Source: Neocallimastix lanati (nom. inval.) (lineage: Eukaryota; Neocallimastigomycota; Neocallimastigomycetes; Neocallimastigales; Neocallimastigaceae). Taken from it: a stretch of 64,000 nucleotides of DNA. Position numbers and translations under genes: made by a program. Shown piece by piece: positions 49,492 through 64,000 of this stretch. The stretch's first letter is position 1; the number at the start of each line of letters is the position of its first letter. The stretch covers positions 202,001 to 266,000 of the forward strand of contig JACVTC010000024.1 of assembly GCA_016946835.1 (NCBI GenBank), in the 5' to 3' direction. The notes beneath the pieces were generated by a model, which did not search any database, had not been told where the DNA came from, and saw only the letters and a list, made by a program, of their open reading frames with translations.

Positions 49492-50112
49492 TTAAAATAA
49501 CGACATATCAATTTCTAAACATTGAATATTTTCAATAATTCCTTTGCAGATACTTTCATCCATTTTACCAATTTCTAAAACTTTGGAAATATTTCCAGTG
49601 TAAAGTAAGTAAAGAACAATAGCAAAACTTTTAAGTGATGGAATTTCAATTTCAATTATTCCTTCTTCCTTTTCATTTTGAATTTCTTCAAAAAGTTTAA
49701 AGAATTGGAAAGATTGTAAAGAAAGAAACATTGGATGAACCCAGAAATCTTCATAACAGTCTTTTCCAGTTTCATAGACACGAAGTGGAATTGCATCTTT
49801 GGTTTTCTTATTTATCACACGATTACCAATACTATGTAATTTTTGAATAACATATGGATATGGGACTATTTCATTATTGATTTCAACTCCTTCATCTATG
49901 ATATTCATAAATTTACTTCTTAAAATATCATAATTTGAAATTTCAATAGTATTTTCAACTGGAGAACCAAAAATAGTTTTAGCATTTTCTAAATATTTAT
50001 CATTACAAATGAATTTTTCAACCTTTATAGAATTATCAAATTCTTTGTTTGGAGATGATGGTGGAGAAGGTAATTGAAAAGAAATAGCAGAATTATTTAA
50101 AATATATGACAT
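49492..50112 (-). CDS. BTB/POZ-like protein, copy A
   Basis: 206 residues from ATG 50112, no intron. Residues 12-22 form a Ser/Pro motif (QLPSPPSSPNK) that could be phosphorylated. The C-terminal half has a BTB-like pattern: VHPMFLSLQSFQFFKLF (conserved His in the fold's first helices), IEIEIPSLKSFAIVLYLLYTG (the typical strand then helix with YTG) and a final helical pair. BTB domains mediate dimerisation and often bind Cullin-3 ligases; no second domain is present, so a binding adaptor is the most one can say. Copy B at 54457-55077 is an inverted duplicate; the last 155 codons differ by about four bases, the first 50 codons by about fourteen. Confidence 0.72.
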   Translation of the reverse strand: MSYILNNSAISFQLPSPPSSPNKEFDNSIKVEKFICNDKYLENAKTIFGSPVENTIEISNYDILRSKFMNIIDEGVEINNEIVPYPYVIQKLHSIGNRVINKKTKDAIPLRVYETGKDCYEDFWVHPMFLSLQSFQFFKLFEEIQNEKEEGIIEIEIPSLKSFAIVLYLLYTGNISKVLEIGKMDESICKGIIENIQCLEIDMSLF

Positions 50113-51033
50113 TTTGAATAAATTTCTTATTTTTTTTTAAATAAATTTATATAATAAAAAGTACTATTTATGATTAAAATTATATTTTGAATTAAAAGAA
50201 AAAATTTTGTTTTATTTATACTTTTTTCTAATTTATATTTAATAAAATTATTTCCTAATATAGAAATTTAAATTAAAAAAAAATATTATACAAATATTTT
50301 ACATCATTAATAAAATGTTTTATTATTGTTAATACATTTAATTATATTTATTATAAATTAAATTAATTAAATGTCATATAATAATTCTATATTATAATTA
50401 ATTATACGTATTTAATTTCATTATTTATCTGATATTTATTATTATATTTGTATTATTTAAAATTATTTATGTGAATATTAATTTTATTATTATTAATTAT
50501 TTGTTTTTGTACAAATAAAAATTAGTTTAAAATTTTATACTATTTAATTATTAATTGCATTTATTACCGTTTTTTAATATTATTATCATTATATCATTAT
50601 TATTATCATTTGTGAGTATTATAATTTATTATTATTATTTAATATTATTATAATATTATTACTATTTAATATTATAACTATTTATTCACTTACTTTTAAG
50701 GCCTAGATTTTTTTTTTTTTAAAAAATTCAAATATTAAAATATTCATTTAATACTTGTTTATATAAAATATGTGAAATAATGTTAAGTATTTAATTAATT
50801 TTATTCAATTTTTGTTATGTAACATTATTTTATTATTTTGTAACTAATTATTATTTATTTAATTATTATTATATATTTAATTATTATTATACGATATTAA
50901 TATTCAAAATTATTAGTACTCAATTGTTATTTACTTTTTGTTCTAGACTCTATTTAAATTTTAAAATATAATATATAATTATGAATGATAATAACAAATA
51001 ATAATAATAATAGTAATAATAATAATAATTAAA

Positions 51034-51087
<54 letters not shown>

Positions 51088-51328
51088 TTTATTATTTTTA
51101 ATTATGTATAATTATAAAAATAAAATAAAAATTATAAATGAATAATAAAGATTAATAATAAATAATAATAAATATTATGAATGATGAATAATAATAATAA
51201 CGAATCAAAAATAAAAAATAATATTGCTTAAATTTGTAATAATAATGAATAGAAATAATAACGAATCAGAAATAAAAAATAATATTACAATTCTGAATAA
51301 AATAATATAAATACGATAAAATTTATAA

Positions 51329-51379
<51 letters not shown>

Positions 51380-51601
51380 TTGATTTTACTATTATTCTTA
51401 TCATTATTAATTATTATGTAGAATTATTATAAATAATAATTTTATTATTATTTCTTTCTAAAGTTCTTTCTATATATAAAAATAATGAAAGTATTATAGA
51501 AAATAAAGCTAACAAAATGTGAATTTTATTGTATTATTAATTAAAAAATGAAAATTTTATTTTATATTATTTTTTAATTTTTTTTAATTTTTTTTTCAAT
51601 T

Positions 51602-51855
51602 TTACTTTGCATTTCAAATCATTTGAATGATCATAGAGGCTACTTAGAAACAATACTAATAATTATAATAATAATATAGAATATGAATAAGGAATAATCA
51701 TATTATTCTTAAAGGTATTATAATAATTTTTTATTTTGCATTCCAAGTCATTTGAATGTTATATAGGTTACTTAAAAACAATACTAATAATTATAATAAT
51801 AATATAGAATATGAATAAGAAATAATCTTATTCTTAAAGCTATTATAATAATTAT
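51602..51855. repeat. About 126-bp tandem duplication
   Basis: Both units share TTTGCATT, TCATTTGAATG, ATAGG, TACTTA(G/A)AAACAATACT and the following AATAATATAGAATATGAATAA. Roughly 90 percent alike by eye. Confidence 0.85.
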
Positions 51856-52172
51856 TATTTTATAAATATATTATTTCTCCTATAATATTATTTAATATTA
51901 TTTAAAGAATTTTGGAGATTCTTTTTAAATAAAAAATATATAAAGGTTTGAATTTAATATATTATATAATGTTAATATCATAAAAAAAGTACAAAAAAAG
52001 ATATATTAAATTAAATCGAGACTTTTAATTTCAACGTTTTTATTTCTTTTTTAGGAAATTATAAATTAAAATAATATAAAAAAATTTTTGTATCAAATTA
52101 TTATTTAAAGATGAGATTTTTTTTTATTATATTCATAAAATATTTATAATATATATAATATATGTATATATT

Positions 52173-52301
52173 TAAAAAATAATAATAATAATAGAAAATA
52201 ATTAAAAAAAAAATTAATAAAAAAAAAATAATAATAATAATAGAAAATAATTAAAAAAAAAATTAATAAAAAAAAAATAATAATAATAATATAAAATAAT
52301 T

Positions 52302-52320
<19 letters not shown>
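52173..52320. repeat. About 50-bp unit in three tandem copies
   Basis: Unit: AATAATAATAATAATAGAAA followed by ATAATTAAAAAAAAAATTAA and a poly-A link. The third copy has ATAT in place of ATAG and ends in a long poly-A. Confidence 0.85.
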
Positions 52321-52332
<12 letters not shown>

Positions 52333-52626
52333 TAATAAATATATATATATTATACAGAATAAAAAGAAATAATAGTTAATATCAATCATAATTAAAATTT
52401 ATAATTATTTTATTAAATTTTGGTTTCGTTCTAATATTTAAAATTAATTAAATTATTAAATCAACAAATATTATAATTTATTATTTATATATAATATATA
52501 TTTGTTTTGTTTTTGTTTAATATTCAAAAAAATATATATAACAATTAATAATTTTATCACTTAAATTTGTTTTTAATTAAAATAAAATTTAAATTTAAAT
52601 AAGGAAAAAATAGATTAAAACGGTAT

Positions 52627-52660
<34 letters not shown>

Positions 52661-53350
52661 AAAAAAAAAAACAGAAAAACTGATAAATAAAATGATAGAA
52701 AAAATATAAAAGAGATAACTATTTAAATATAAATATGATGATGATGATGATATATTAAAATTTTAATTAATTAAAGAAATAATATAGCCTTATTACAATA
52801 TTAACTAAAAATTCAATTAAACATTTTTGAATAGAATTTTTTAAAAAAAAAAAAAAAATTAAATAAAATTATTTTTATAAATGAACATATTGAATTTATC
52901 AAAATGCCACATAATCCTATCATTCTGTTTATTTATTAAATAAATATTTATAAAATATAGGGTGTATTATTATAATAAAATATTTCCATAATAATAATAA
53001 ACTAATTGAATTTAATTACATAAAAAAACTTTTTTCCCTTTTTTAAGTAATTATAACTTACACTTTTAAATATTAAATATTAACCATCTTAATAATTTTT
53101 GCCTCTTTAGAATTTTTTTTTAATATATATATTTATATATATATATATATAAAATAAAATACCTAAAAAATATTATTTACACTACTATTATTATCATATT
53201 AATTATGGTATTTTGTAACATAAAAAATTTTTTAAGGAAGAATTAGTAAAATATAAAAAAATAAAATTATTTTATCAAAACAAATATATAAATATAAATA
53301 TTAAAATAATTAATATAAATTATATGTTTTTATTAATGTATTTAATTTAT

Positions 53351-53383
<33 letters not shown>

Positions 53384-54456
53384 AATATTTTAATTTAAAA
53401 TTATATAATATTTTTATAATTTAGCGGCATGTAATTATTGTTATTTATTTTATTTATATCTTTATTTTAAAAAGAATCTTTATTTTTATTAAATAAATAA
53501 TATACAAAATTAATTATTTCTCAATTTAAAAAATTGAAAAAAGGTCTAGAATTTTTTAAAATAAAATTTCTAATATTATAATTAATAATTATTACAATTA
53601 TAATTATTACATTATTACAAGTATTATTATTATTATTATTATTACATTATTACAATTATTAAATATTATATACTATATATTAATATTATTACTAATATTA
53701 TATTATATTATTATTTATTATTTATTATTAATGATTAATTATTTATTATTTATTATTTATTATTATTAATGATTAATTATTTATTATTTATTATGATTAT
53801 TTATTATTTAATTTGAACATGAATGTTGATTTTTTTTTTTATATTAAAATATTATAATATTTCTTTATTAGTAATAAAATTTACAAATCATTATTATCAT
53901 TATATTAACATAATTATTGTTATTATTAGAATTTATATTATAAATTATTTTGAAAGTCATTTATTATGTACTATAAATTTTTATTGAAAGTCGTCGTTAA
54001 TTAAGTATTATAAACAATATAAACATTTTTATTTTATCAATTTTAATATTTTAAATATTATATTTATTTTACTCCTTATTTCAAGGATTATTATTATTAT
54101 GCTAATAATTCTCAAAATAATTTAATGAAATTTCATTATTATGATTTACTATAATATTATTATAAATTTAATTTATCATAAATGCCATAATAAATAACTA
54201 TATGAATTTTAATGTAAAATATTATAAAATATATATATACTTTTTTTTTAATTTAAATTTCTATATTAGGAAATAATTTTATTAAATATAAATTAGAAAA
54301 AGTATAAATAAAACAAAATTCTTTCTTTTAATTCAAATCTTTATCTTTTCAAAAAAAATTTTAAAATAACAATTTCAAATTCAAATTAATCTATTAATAT
54401 AATCTTAAATATTACTTTTTACTATATAAATTTATTTTAAAAAAAATTAATTCAAA

Positions 54457-55077
54457 ATGTCTTGTACTTCAAAAAATTCTACTATATCTTTTCAATTACC
54501 TTCTCCACCATCATCTCCAAATAAAAAATTTGATAATTCTATAAGGGCTAAAAAATTCATTTGTAATGATAAATATTTAGAAAATGTTAAAACTATTTTA
54601 GGTTCTCCAGTTGAAAATACTATTGAAATTTCAAATTATGATATTTTAAGAAGTAAATTTATGAATATCATAGATGAAGGAGTTGAAATCAATAATGAAA
54701 TAGTCCCATATCCATATGTTATTCAAAAATTACATAGTATTGGTAATCGTGTGATAAATAAGAAAACCAAAGATGCAATTCCACTTCGTGTTTATGAAAC
54801 TGGAAAAGACTGTTATGAAGATTTCTGGGTTCATCCAATGTTTCTTTCTTTACAATCTTTCCAATTCTTTAAACTTTTTGAAGAAATTCAAAATGAAAAG
54901 GAAGAAGGAATAATTGAAATTGAAATTCCATCACTTAAAAGTTTTGCTATTGTTCTTTACTTACTTTACACTGGAAATATTTCCAAAATTTTAGAAATTG
55001 GTAAAATGGATGAAAGTATCTGCAAAGGAATTATTGAAAACATTCAATTTTTAGAAATTGATATGTCGTTATTTTAA
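54457..55077 (+). CDS. BTB/POZ-like protein, copy B
   Basis: 206 residues, ATG 54457, no intron; same architecture as copy A (49492-50112), in opposite orientation. The Ser/Pro motif QLPSPPSSPNK is kept. Only the N-terminal 50 residues differ noticeably (MSCTSKNSTIS here, MSYILNNSAIS in A; RAKKF against KVEKF). About 80 bp after the stop also match, including CCCTTTGCATACC. Both copies are intact, so both may be expressed. Near-identity of the 3' part points to a recent duplication or to gene conversion. Function as for copy A. Confidence 0.72.
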   Translation: MSCTSKNSTISFQLPSPPSSPNKKFDNSIRAKKFICNDKYLENVKTILGSPVENTIEISNYDILRSKFMNIIDEGVEINNEIVPYPYVIQKLHSIGNRVINKKTKDAIPLRVYETGKDCYEDFWVHPMFLSLQSFQFFKLFEEIQNEKEEGIIEIEIPSLKSFAIVLYLLYTGNISKILEIGKMDESICKGIIENIQFLEIDMSLF

Positions 55078-56141
55078 ATTAAATTATACTCTAAATGTAA
55101 AAATAATACCCTTTGCATACCAATTTTTGTAAATAAATAAATCTAATTATATACTAATTATTTTAATATACCATTCATTTTAGATAGAAAAAAATTTTTT
55201 TAATATATTACATGTAATTATATTTATTAAAAATTTAATATTTATTAAAAGTTTATTTATAATAAATTTCAATATTATTATTATAGTAATATTGAATAAT
55301 ACTTAATTTTTGAAATAAATATATAAATAAATAAAAAAAAATAAAAATAAATACTATTATTTTTTTTAAAAAATAATTAAAAATAATAAATATAATATAA
55401 AATAGAATATTTAAATTAATATAATATTTAATTATAATAATATATTTTTATTTTTTTTTAGTAAATAAACACTTAATTAAAAATTAATAAACAAAATAAT
55501 AATTATTTTAATTTTTATATATAAAAGTTTTATTATATAAATATATTTTCATTTATATTTTTATTAAAATAAATTTTTTTCTAAATAATTATTATTTAAA
55601 TAATATATATTGAATTAATTTTTTTTATTTATTTATTTTATTTTTTTTTTTTTTTTTAATAAAAATATTAAGTAGTCTTTTTTAATAATTAATTTTTTTT
55701 AACTCATTTATGACCAAGTATACCTATATAAATGTTAATCTAATTTGAAAAATATTTTACTTATTTATTATATTAACATTTTATAAAAAATTTACATAAA
55801 AAATATATATATATTGAAAGTATATCTTAACAAATCCAAAAACTAAAGTTTTTGATTTTATATTGTGTAACTATTAAATAAATTTGACACCAAAAAAATA
55901 AATTTTTTTGTGTTTAAAGAAAAATAAATTTAGGATACATGATAAAATTATTTTGTGGTTTATTCAAATCTAAAAAAAAAAAATTAAGTTGTAAATTAAT
56001 ATAATAATATTATATTAAAAAAAAAATTTAATTTAGATATTTTAGAGAATAAATATCTTTAATAAAAAAGTTTTTTATTCTAAAAATTATTATTTTTTTT
56101 TTTAATATTTTAAAATAAAAATATTTATTACAAATAAGTAA

Positions 56142-56172
<31 letters not shown>

Positions 56173-56830
56173 AACATGAATTTAAATTTTTAAAAAATTC
56201 CTTTACTATTTTAGCATTTAATATCAATTTTATTTTATTCAATTTTTTATAAAATTATCCATTTCTTTTTTTTTTAATTTTATTTCATTTTTATAATTTA
56301 TTTTTACTTATTTTATTTATTTATTTATTTATTATTTTTTTTTTTGACTTTTATAAAAATATTTTTATAAATTTATTAGGTAATACTATATCTAAAATAT
56401 CTATGGAATCTATTGTTATAATTATTATTTATATTGAATAAATTATAGTTTTTTTTTTTTATTTTTACATTTATTGTTTACATTATATGTGAAAACCATT
56501 AATTACTATTTGTGTATGACGTACTTGAAGAACCAGTAATAGAAGTTTTTATAATATTTTATTTTTATTAATACTTTACTACTTTATCATACTTTACCAT
56601 ATATATTTTATTTTAATATATTATATTATATTATATTTATTTATATTGAGTATCAATTATATATAATTTTATAATAACGTTTCAACAAATAAGTGTGTAT
56701 ATATATATATGTATATGCTCTATTATTTTAAAATTTTAGTCTTAAATATTTATTTTTATTTATAGATATATTTTTATTTTGAAATATAAGATAATAAATT
56801 AAGATGTAAAATTCTTTTTTAATTTTATAC

Positions 56831-56865
<35 letters not shown>

Positions 56866-57030
56866 CTATACAAAAAATTTTAATAAAAATATTTCAAACA
56901 ATATATATTTATTTATTATAAATATTTTTATATATAAAAATATGAATTATATTAATTATTTAAATTTAAAATATATATATATATATATTTTAAAAAAAAA
57001 ATTATGAATGAAATAAAATAAAATATTTTA
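55078..57030. other. Convergent intergenic region, BTB copy B to receptor 2 3' end
   Basis: About 2 kb without a gene. The first 80 bp match the 3' flank of BTB copy A. The rest is A/T tracts including poly-A at about 56153-56174 and poly-T at about 56829-56860. Confidence 0.6.
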
Positions 57031-60503
<3,473 letters not shown>

Positions 60504-60629
60504 AATTTTTTAAAAAAAAAAAAAAAAAATAAAAAAAAAAAATAATAATAATAATAATTTTTTTTTTAATTATTTTATCTTATTATTATTTTAATATTAT
60601 TTATTAGTATTTAAAAAATTAATCTATTA

Positions 60630-60785
60630 CTAATATATAGATTGATCAGAAACAGTAGATATTGTATTTGAATCTTCATTTTTCAATTTGATTCGTTTTT
60701 TTTTTATAAAAAAAATAATAAAAAATGGAATTATTATAAAAAATAAAAAGTAAAATGTATGTTTATTTAACAATAAAATATTTTA
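60630..60785 (-). pseudogene. Orphan terminal exon-like fragment: membrane helix plus basic stop-transfer and tail
   Basis: The minus frame reads NKHTFYFLFFIIIPFFIIFF, then IKKKRIKLKNEDSNTISTVS and DQSIY, stop TAG at 60632-60630. A hydrophobic helix followed by Lys/Arg and a Ser/Thr/Asp tail is what the end of a membrane receptor looks like. There is no ATG, no clear acceptor and the frame closes about 15 codons before the helix. It lies just upstream of receptor 2 on the same strand, so it may be what is left of a neighbouring tandem copy. Confidence 0.4.
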
Positions 60786-60791
60786 TTATTA

Positions 60792-60828
<37 letters not shown>

Positions 60829-61929
60829 TGATATTAAATTTTATTGTCAAAGTAATAAAAAAAAAAATTTGTAATAGAAATAAAAAATAAAATAAAATAA
60901 AATAGAAATAAATAAATAAATAAAATTTTTATCCAAAAAAAAATATATATATATATATATAATTAAAATTCTAATTTTTTTTGTATTATTTTAAATATTA
61001 TATATAATATATATAAAAAAAAAAAATTAATACTATAATATTAATTTATAATTTTTATTTTATTTTACTTTTTATCTTAGTTAATATTTTATTTATATAT
61101 TTTTATTTTATTTTACTTTTTATCTTAATATTTTATTTTATTTAATTTCCAATATTATCATTACCTATAGTTCAAATGAATATAAAGTTTTAAATTTACT
61201 ATAGTTTAAATAAATTTGCTATTATTTTAATGAATTTAATTTTTTTTTTTTTTTTTTTTTAATATTAACATTTAAAATAGTTTTAAATTTATAAAAGTTT
61301 ATATTTAGGATTTAATTTATTATATTAAAATATTATGAATTAAATTTCCATTACTATCTCAAATATAATACTTCTTTGGTTCAATTGAGTTAAAACGTAT
61401 TTTTTTTTTTTTTTTTTTTTTAATTTCCAAAAAATAATAATAAATAAAAACTTATTTTATGTAAAAATTATAAATATTACTAACCTTATATAATATTTTT
61501 AAAAATAAAAATATCTTCTAAATTTTAATTTATATATATATATTTTTTAAATAGATTAATATATTAACTGAAATAAATTTAATTTCCTATAATTTTAAAT
61601 GAATTATTTATTTATTTTTAATTATCCTTATACATCTTAAATTTATTTTTTTTTAATAGTTTAAAATCATTTAATATAACATAATTAGTGTTTATTATTA
61701 TTATTATTATTCCACATTATTTATATTCTTTATTATTATTATTCCATATTATTAATAATCTTTATTATTATTATTATTATTTTAGGTGTTTACATACTGA
61801 AAAAATTTTTTAATATTATATTTTTGTTTTTATATATAATTTTTAAAATGAAGAAGAATCAAATATATAAAAAGCTAGTTGTTTTAATTATCTATATATA
61901 CCTTCAATAATTCAAAATCATTAAATAGG

Positions 61930-62385
61930 GAATGTTCGTCAAGTTACATTCGCCATGTTTTATTCATTTATTTTTTATTTTTAATTCAATTATTCCTGTC
62001 AAATTCAACTACCATGTAATACGCCACAACAAAAAAACTTGGTATCACATTCAATAAAATATTCCATAATTTTTTTAAGTTTAATTTCCCTTTATTTTAT
62101 ATATTCAAAATTAATTAAATATTAAACTTTTAACCAGTTAAAATTTTATTAGTTTATATTTATAAAAATTTCACAATATTTAATACTAGGCAAATTAGAT
62201 TTTTCTATCACCTTGTGGACTATTTTCTCCCCTAGCTAAGACTATTATTTTTAAACCCTTCTAAACAACTAATTATAATAACTTTGAACTTCTAATCCTC
62301 TCATAGAAAAAGTATCTCTATTAAAGTTTTTGATTTACAAGGTATAGTAACCCCTAATCTTTAATAAAATCCTTTCAAGTTTTTT
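61930..62385. other. Less AT-rich island of unknown nature
   Basis: G and C are several-fold denser here than in flanks (patches like ACGCCACAAC, CACCTTGTGGAC, CTCCCCTAGCTAAGAC, TAACCCCTAATC). All six frames are broken by stops within short distances, so it is not a simple exon. Could be a non-coding RNA, a decayed transposon or old gene. Confidence 0.3.
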
Positions 62386-63804
62386 TTTTTTTTTTTTTAA
62401 AAAAATATTTTAAAAATTTTAAAAATTTAAAATGTAAAACAGGTATTATAAATAAATTATGTTTTCTATTTTAAAAAATTAAAAAAAAATTAAACATTCT
62501 TATTAATTATATTATAATATTTATACTCTATAAAAAAAAATAAATTAAAAAAAATAATAAAAATAAATAAAGAAAAAAAAAATAAATAATAATAATAATA
62601 AAAATAATAATAAAATAAAAATAATAATATAAATAATAATAATAATAATAATAATAGAAAAAGAATAAGAATCAGTTCTAATATTCATTATTCTTAATAA
62701 AATTTTTATTAATTTTGATATTTTCAGTAAAATGGTTTAAATTATGAACAAGTCTTTATTAACAAAAGTTATAGATTTAATAGAATACAATTAAAAATTT
62801 TTTCAAAATATTGTATAAAGGTGTCAATATTTACCCATTTTATTTAATATATATATTAATAATACAGTATTTTAACTTGGTAAAAATAAAGCATTTTAAG
62901 TTTTTATAAATATAATAATATTATAGGTTCAAGATTCTATATAATAAAAATATCTAAATAACTTTAAAATATATATACGTAATATTAACATCGAAGGTTT
63001 TAATACTTTAAAAAATATAGAATACTATTTTTACATTTAAATATTTAAAAGTTTATAAATATAATATAAATTAGTATATATAATATCAAAGATTAAAATA
63101 ATAGTTTAACAGTTATCATTCAGTAAATAATTTATTATTATTTTCTTTCAAAAAAATTTTAATAAAAGATATAAAAGTTTATTAGTTAATTGTCTAAAAT
63201 ATCCCATTTCTTAATATTTTTGTATAAAACCATAATCAAAAAAATTAATTATTTAATGTATAAAATTAATGAAGTATTAGTAATTAATAGTTTAAAAAAA
63301 TAAATGAAATAATAGTTCAGAAAATGTTTCATATCTTTGTATTTTGAGAATAATTGAAAGTAGAGAGTTATGATTATTAGTTTTTATTGTAAGAAATAAA
63401 TCAAATGTTTTAAAAATAATAATAGTAATAATAAATAAAAGTTATAGAAATTCTTTTTTCATAAATTAAATCAGTATACTACACTATATTCAATGGTTCA
63501 ATATGCCACAGTTGATTATATTAATAATTAATTACATCATATTTTATTATTAGAAATATATTTTGTATTCTTATTTTAATAAAAAATAAATAAATAAATA
63601 AATAAATTATTTAAAATTTAGATTTAATTTTAATAACTTTACATATTAAATACTTTACATATTAAATATTTTTTGTATAATATATTTGAAGTATATGTTA
63701 TAAAGTTGTTTTAATCTGATTATATCTTTTAATTATATATTTTAATTAAATTTTTTGATATATCTGTTATATATTTTTAACTTTGATTATAATATACATC
63801 TTTT

Positions 63805-63875
<71 letters not shown>

Positions 63876-63876
63876 T
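63805..63876. repeat. (TTTA)n microsatellite
   Basis: About 18 uninterrupted copies near the window's right end. Confidence 0.95.
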
Positions 63877-64000
63877 TATAACATTTGATTGATTATTATC
63901 ATTCCATAAAACCAAAATAAGAAATACAGAAAAAATGAATCAAATCCTATTATTTTCAAATCAAGTCAAAAATAATGAAATGTTCAAACTTCTATTTTAG

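Larger units (their letters stand above)
50113..54456. other. Spacer of the inverted BTB-like gene pair
   Basis: 4.3 kb with no gene. Both edges are inverted copies of each other: about 170-200 bp upstream of each ATG match, with about 100 extra bases near copy B. The middle is full of local duplications: (ATT)n at 51039-51087 and 51328-51380, a repeated block at 51160-51300 sharing AATAACGAATCA, a 126-bp duplication at 51602-51855, a 50-bp triplication at 52173-52320, poly-T at about 53352-53382 and a 44-bp duplication near 53710-53800. Confidence 0.65.
60504..64000. other. 3.5-kb region without an intact gene
   Basis: A/T-rich sequence with poly-A, poly-T and AAT/TTTA microsatellites. One orphan exon-like fragment (60630-60785) and a less AT-rich island (61930-62385) are listed separately. 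A 16-codon ATG frame at about 62743 and a 22-codon one ending at the window edge are too short to call. Confidence 0.5.

Overview
This window is nuclear DNA of a eukaryote with an extremely AT-rich genome. Intergenic DNA is almost pure A/T with long homopolymers and di-, tri-, tetra- and pentanucleotide repeats, and G and C are concentrated in coding exons. Genes carry short GT..AG introns (148 to 696 nt) whose splices can be read directly from reading-frame continuity. A single-chain eukaryotic acetyl-CoA carboxylase, receptors made of a bacterial-type solute-binding domain joined to seven membrane segments, BTB-like and ankyrin-like families, a prokaryotic-type NSS transporter and a GT2 enzyme together suggest an anaerobic gut fungus (Neocallimastigomycota). 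That assignment is inference; no rRNA or tRNA gene was seen.

Layout. 0-1 kb: 3' end of a GH64-type beta-1,3-glucanase gene, with a decayed copy of the same C-terminus 650 bp downstream. 1.8-2.6 kb: secreted or anchored GT2 glycosyltransferase (minus). 3.4-3.8 kb: MITE-like element. 5.1-7.5 kb: intronless 808-residue von Willebrand A-type protein. 10.3-18.5 kb: three-exon acetyl-CoA carboxylase (minus). 18.5-24.9 kb: long divergent intergenic region. 24.9-27.6 kb: first solute-binding/7TM receptor (two exons). 28.1-31.8 kb: two-exon ankyrin-like repeat protein (minus). 36.3-37.7 kb: NSS-family sodium-coupled transporter. 40.5-45.8 kb: a rearranged block in which two oppositely oriented copies of a TTTTA-rich minisatellite element flank a frameshifted Cys-rich membrane-protein pseudogene and a truncated duplicate of its 3' end. 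49.5-55.1 kb: inverted pair of nearly identical 206-codon BTB-like genes around a spacer full of tandem duplications. 57.0-60.5 kb: second solute-binding/7TM receptor (four exons, minus), with an intron made mostly of about 127 ATT repeats. 60.5-64 kb: no intact gene; one orphan terminal-exon-like fragment and one less AT-rich island.

The genes do not form one pathway. Themes are environmental sensing (two receptors), nutrient uptake (NSS), polysaccharide or glycan chemistry (GH64, GT2), core lipid synthesis (ACC), and small lineage-expanded families (ankyrin-like, BTB-like, Cys-rich membrane proteins) at several stages of duplication and decay. All multi-exon models were assembled by eye from frame continuity and GT/AG signals and need transcript support.
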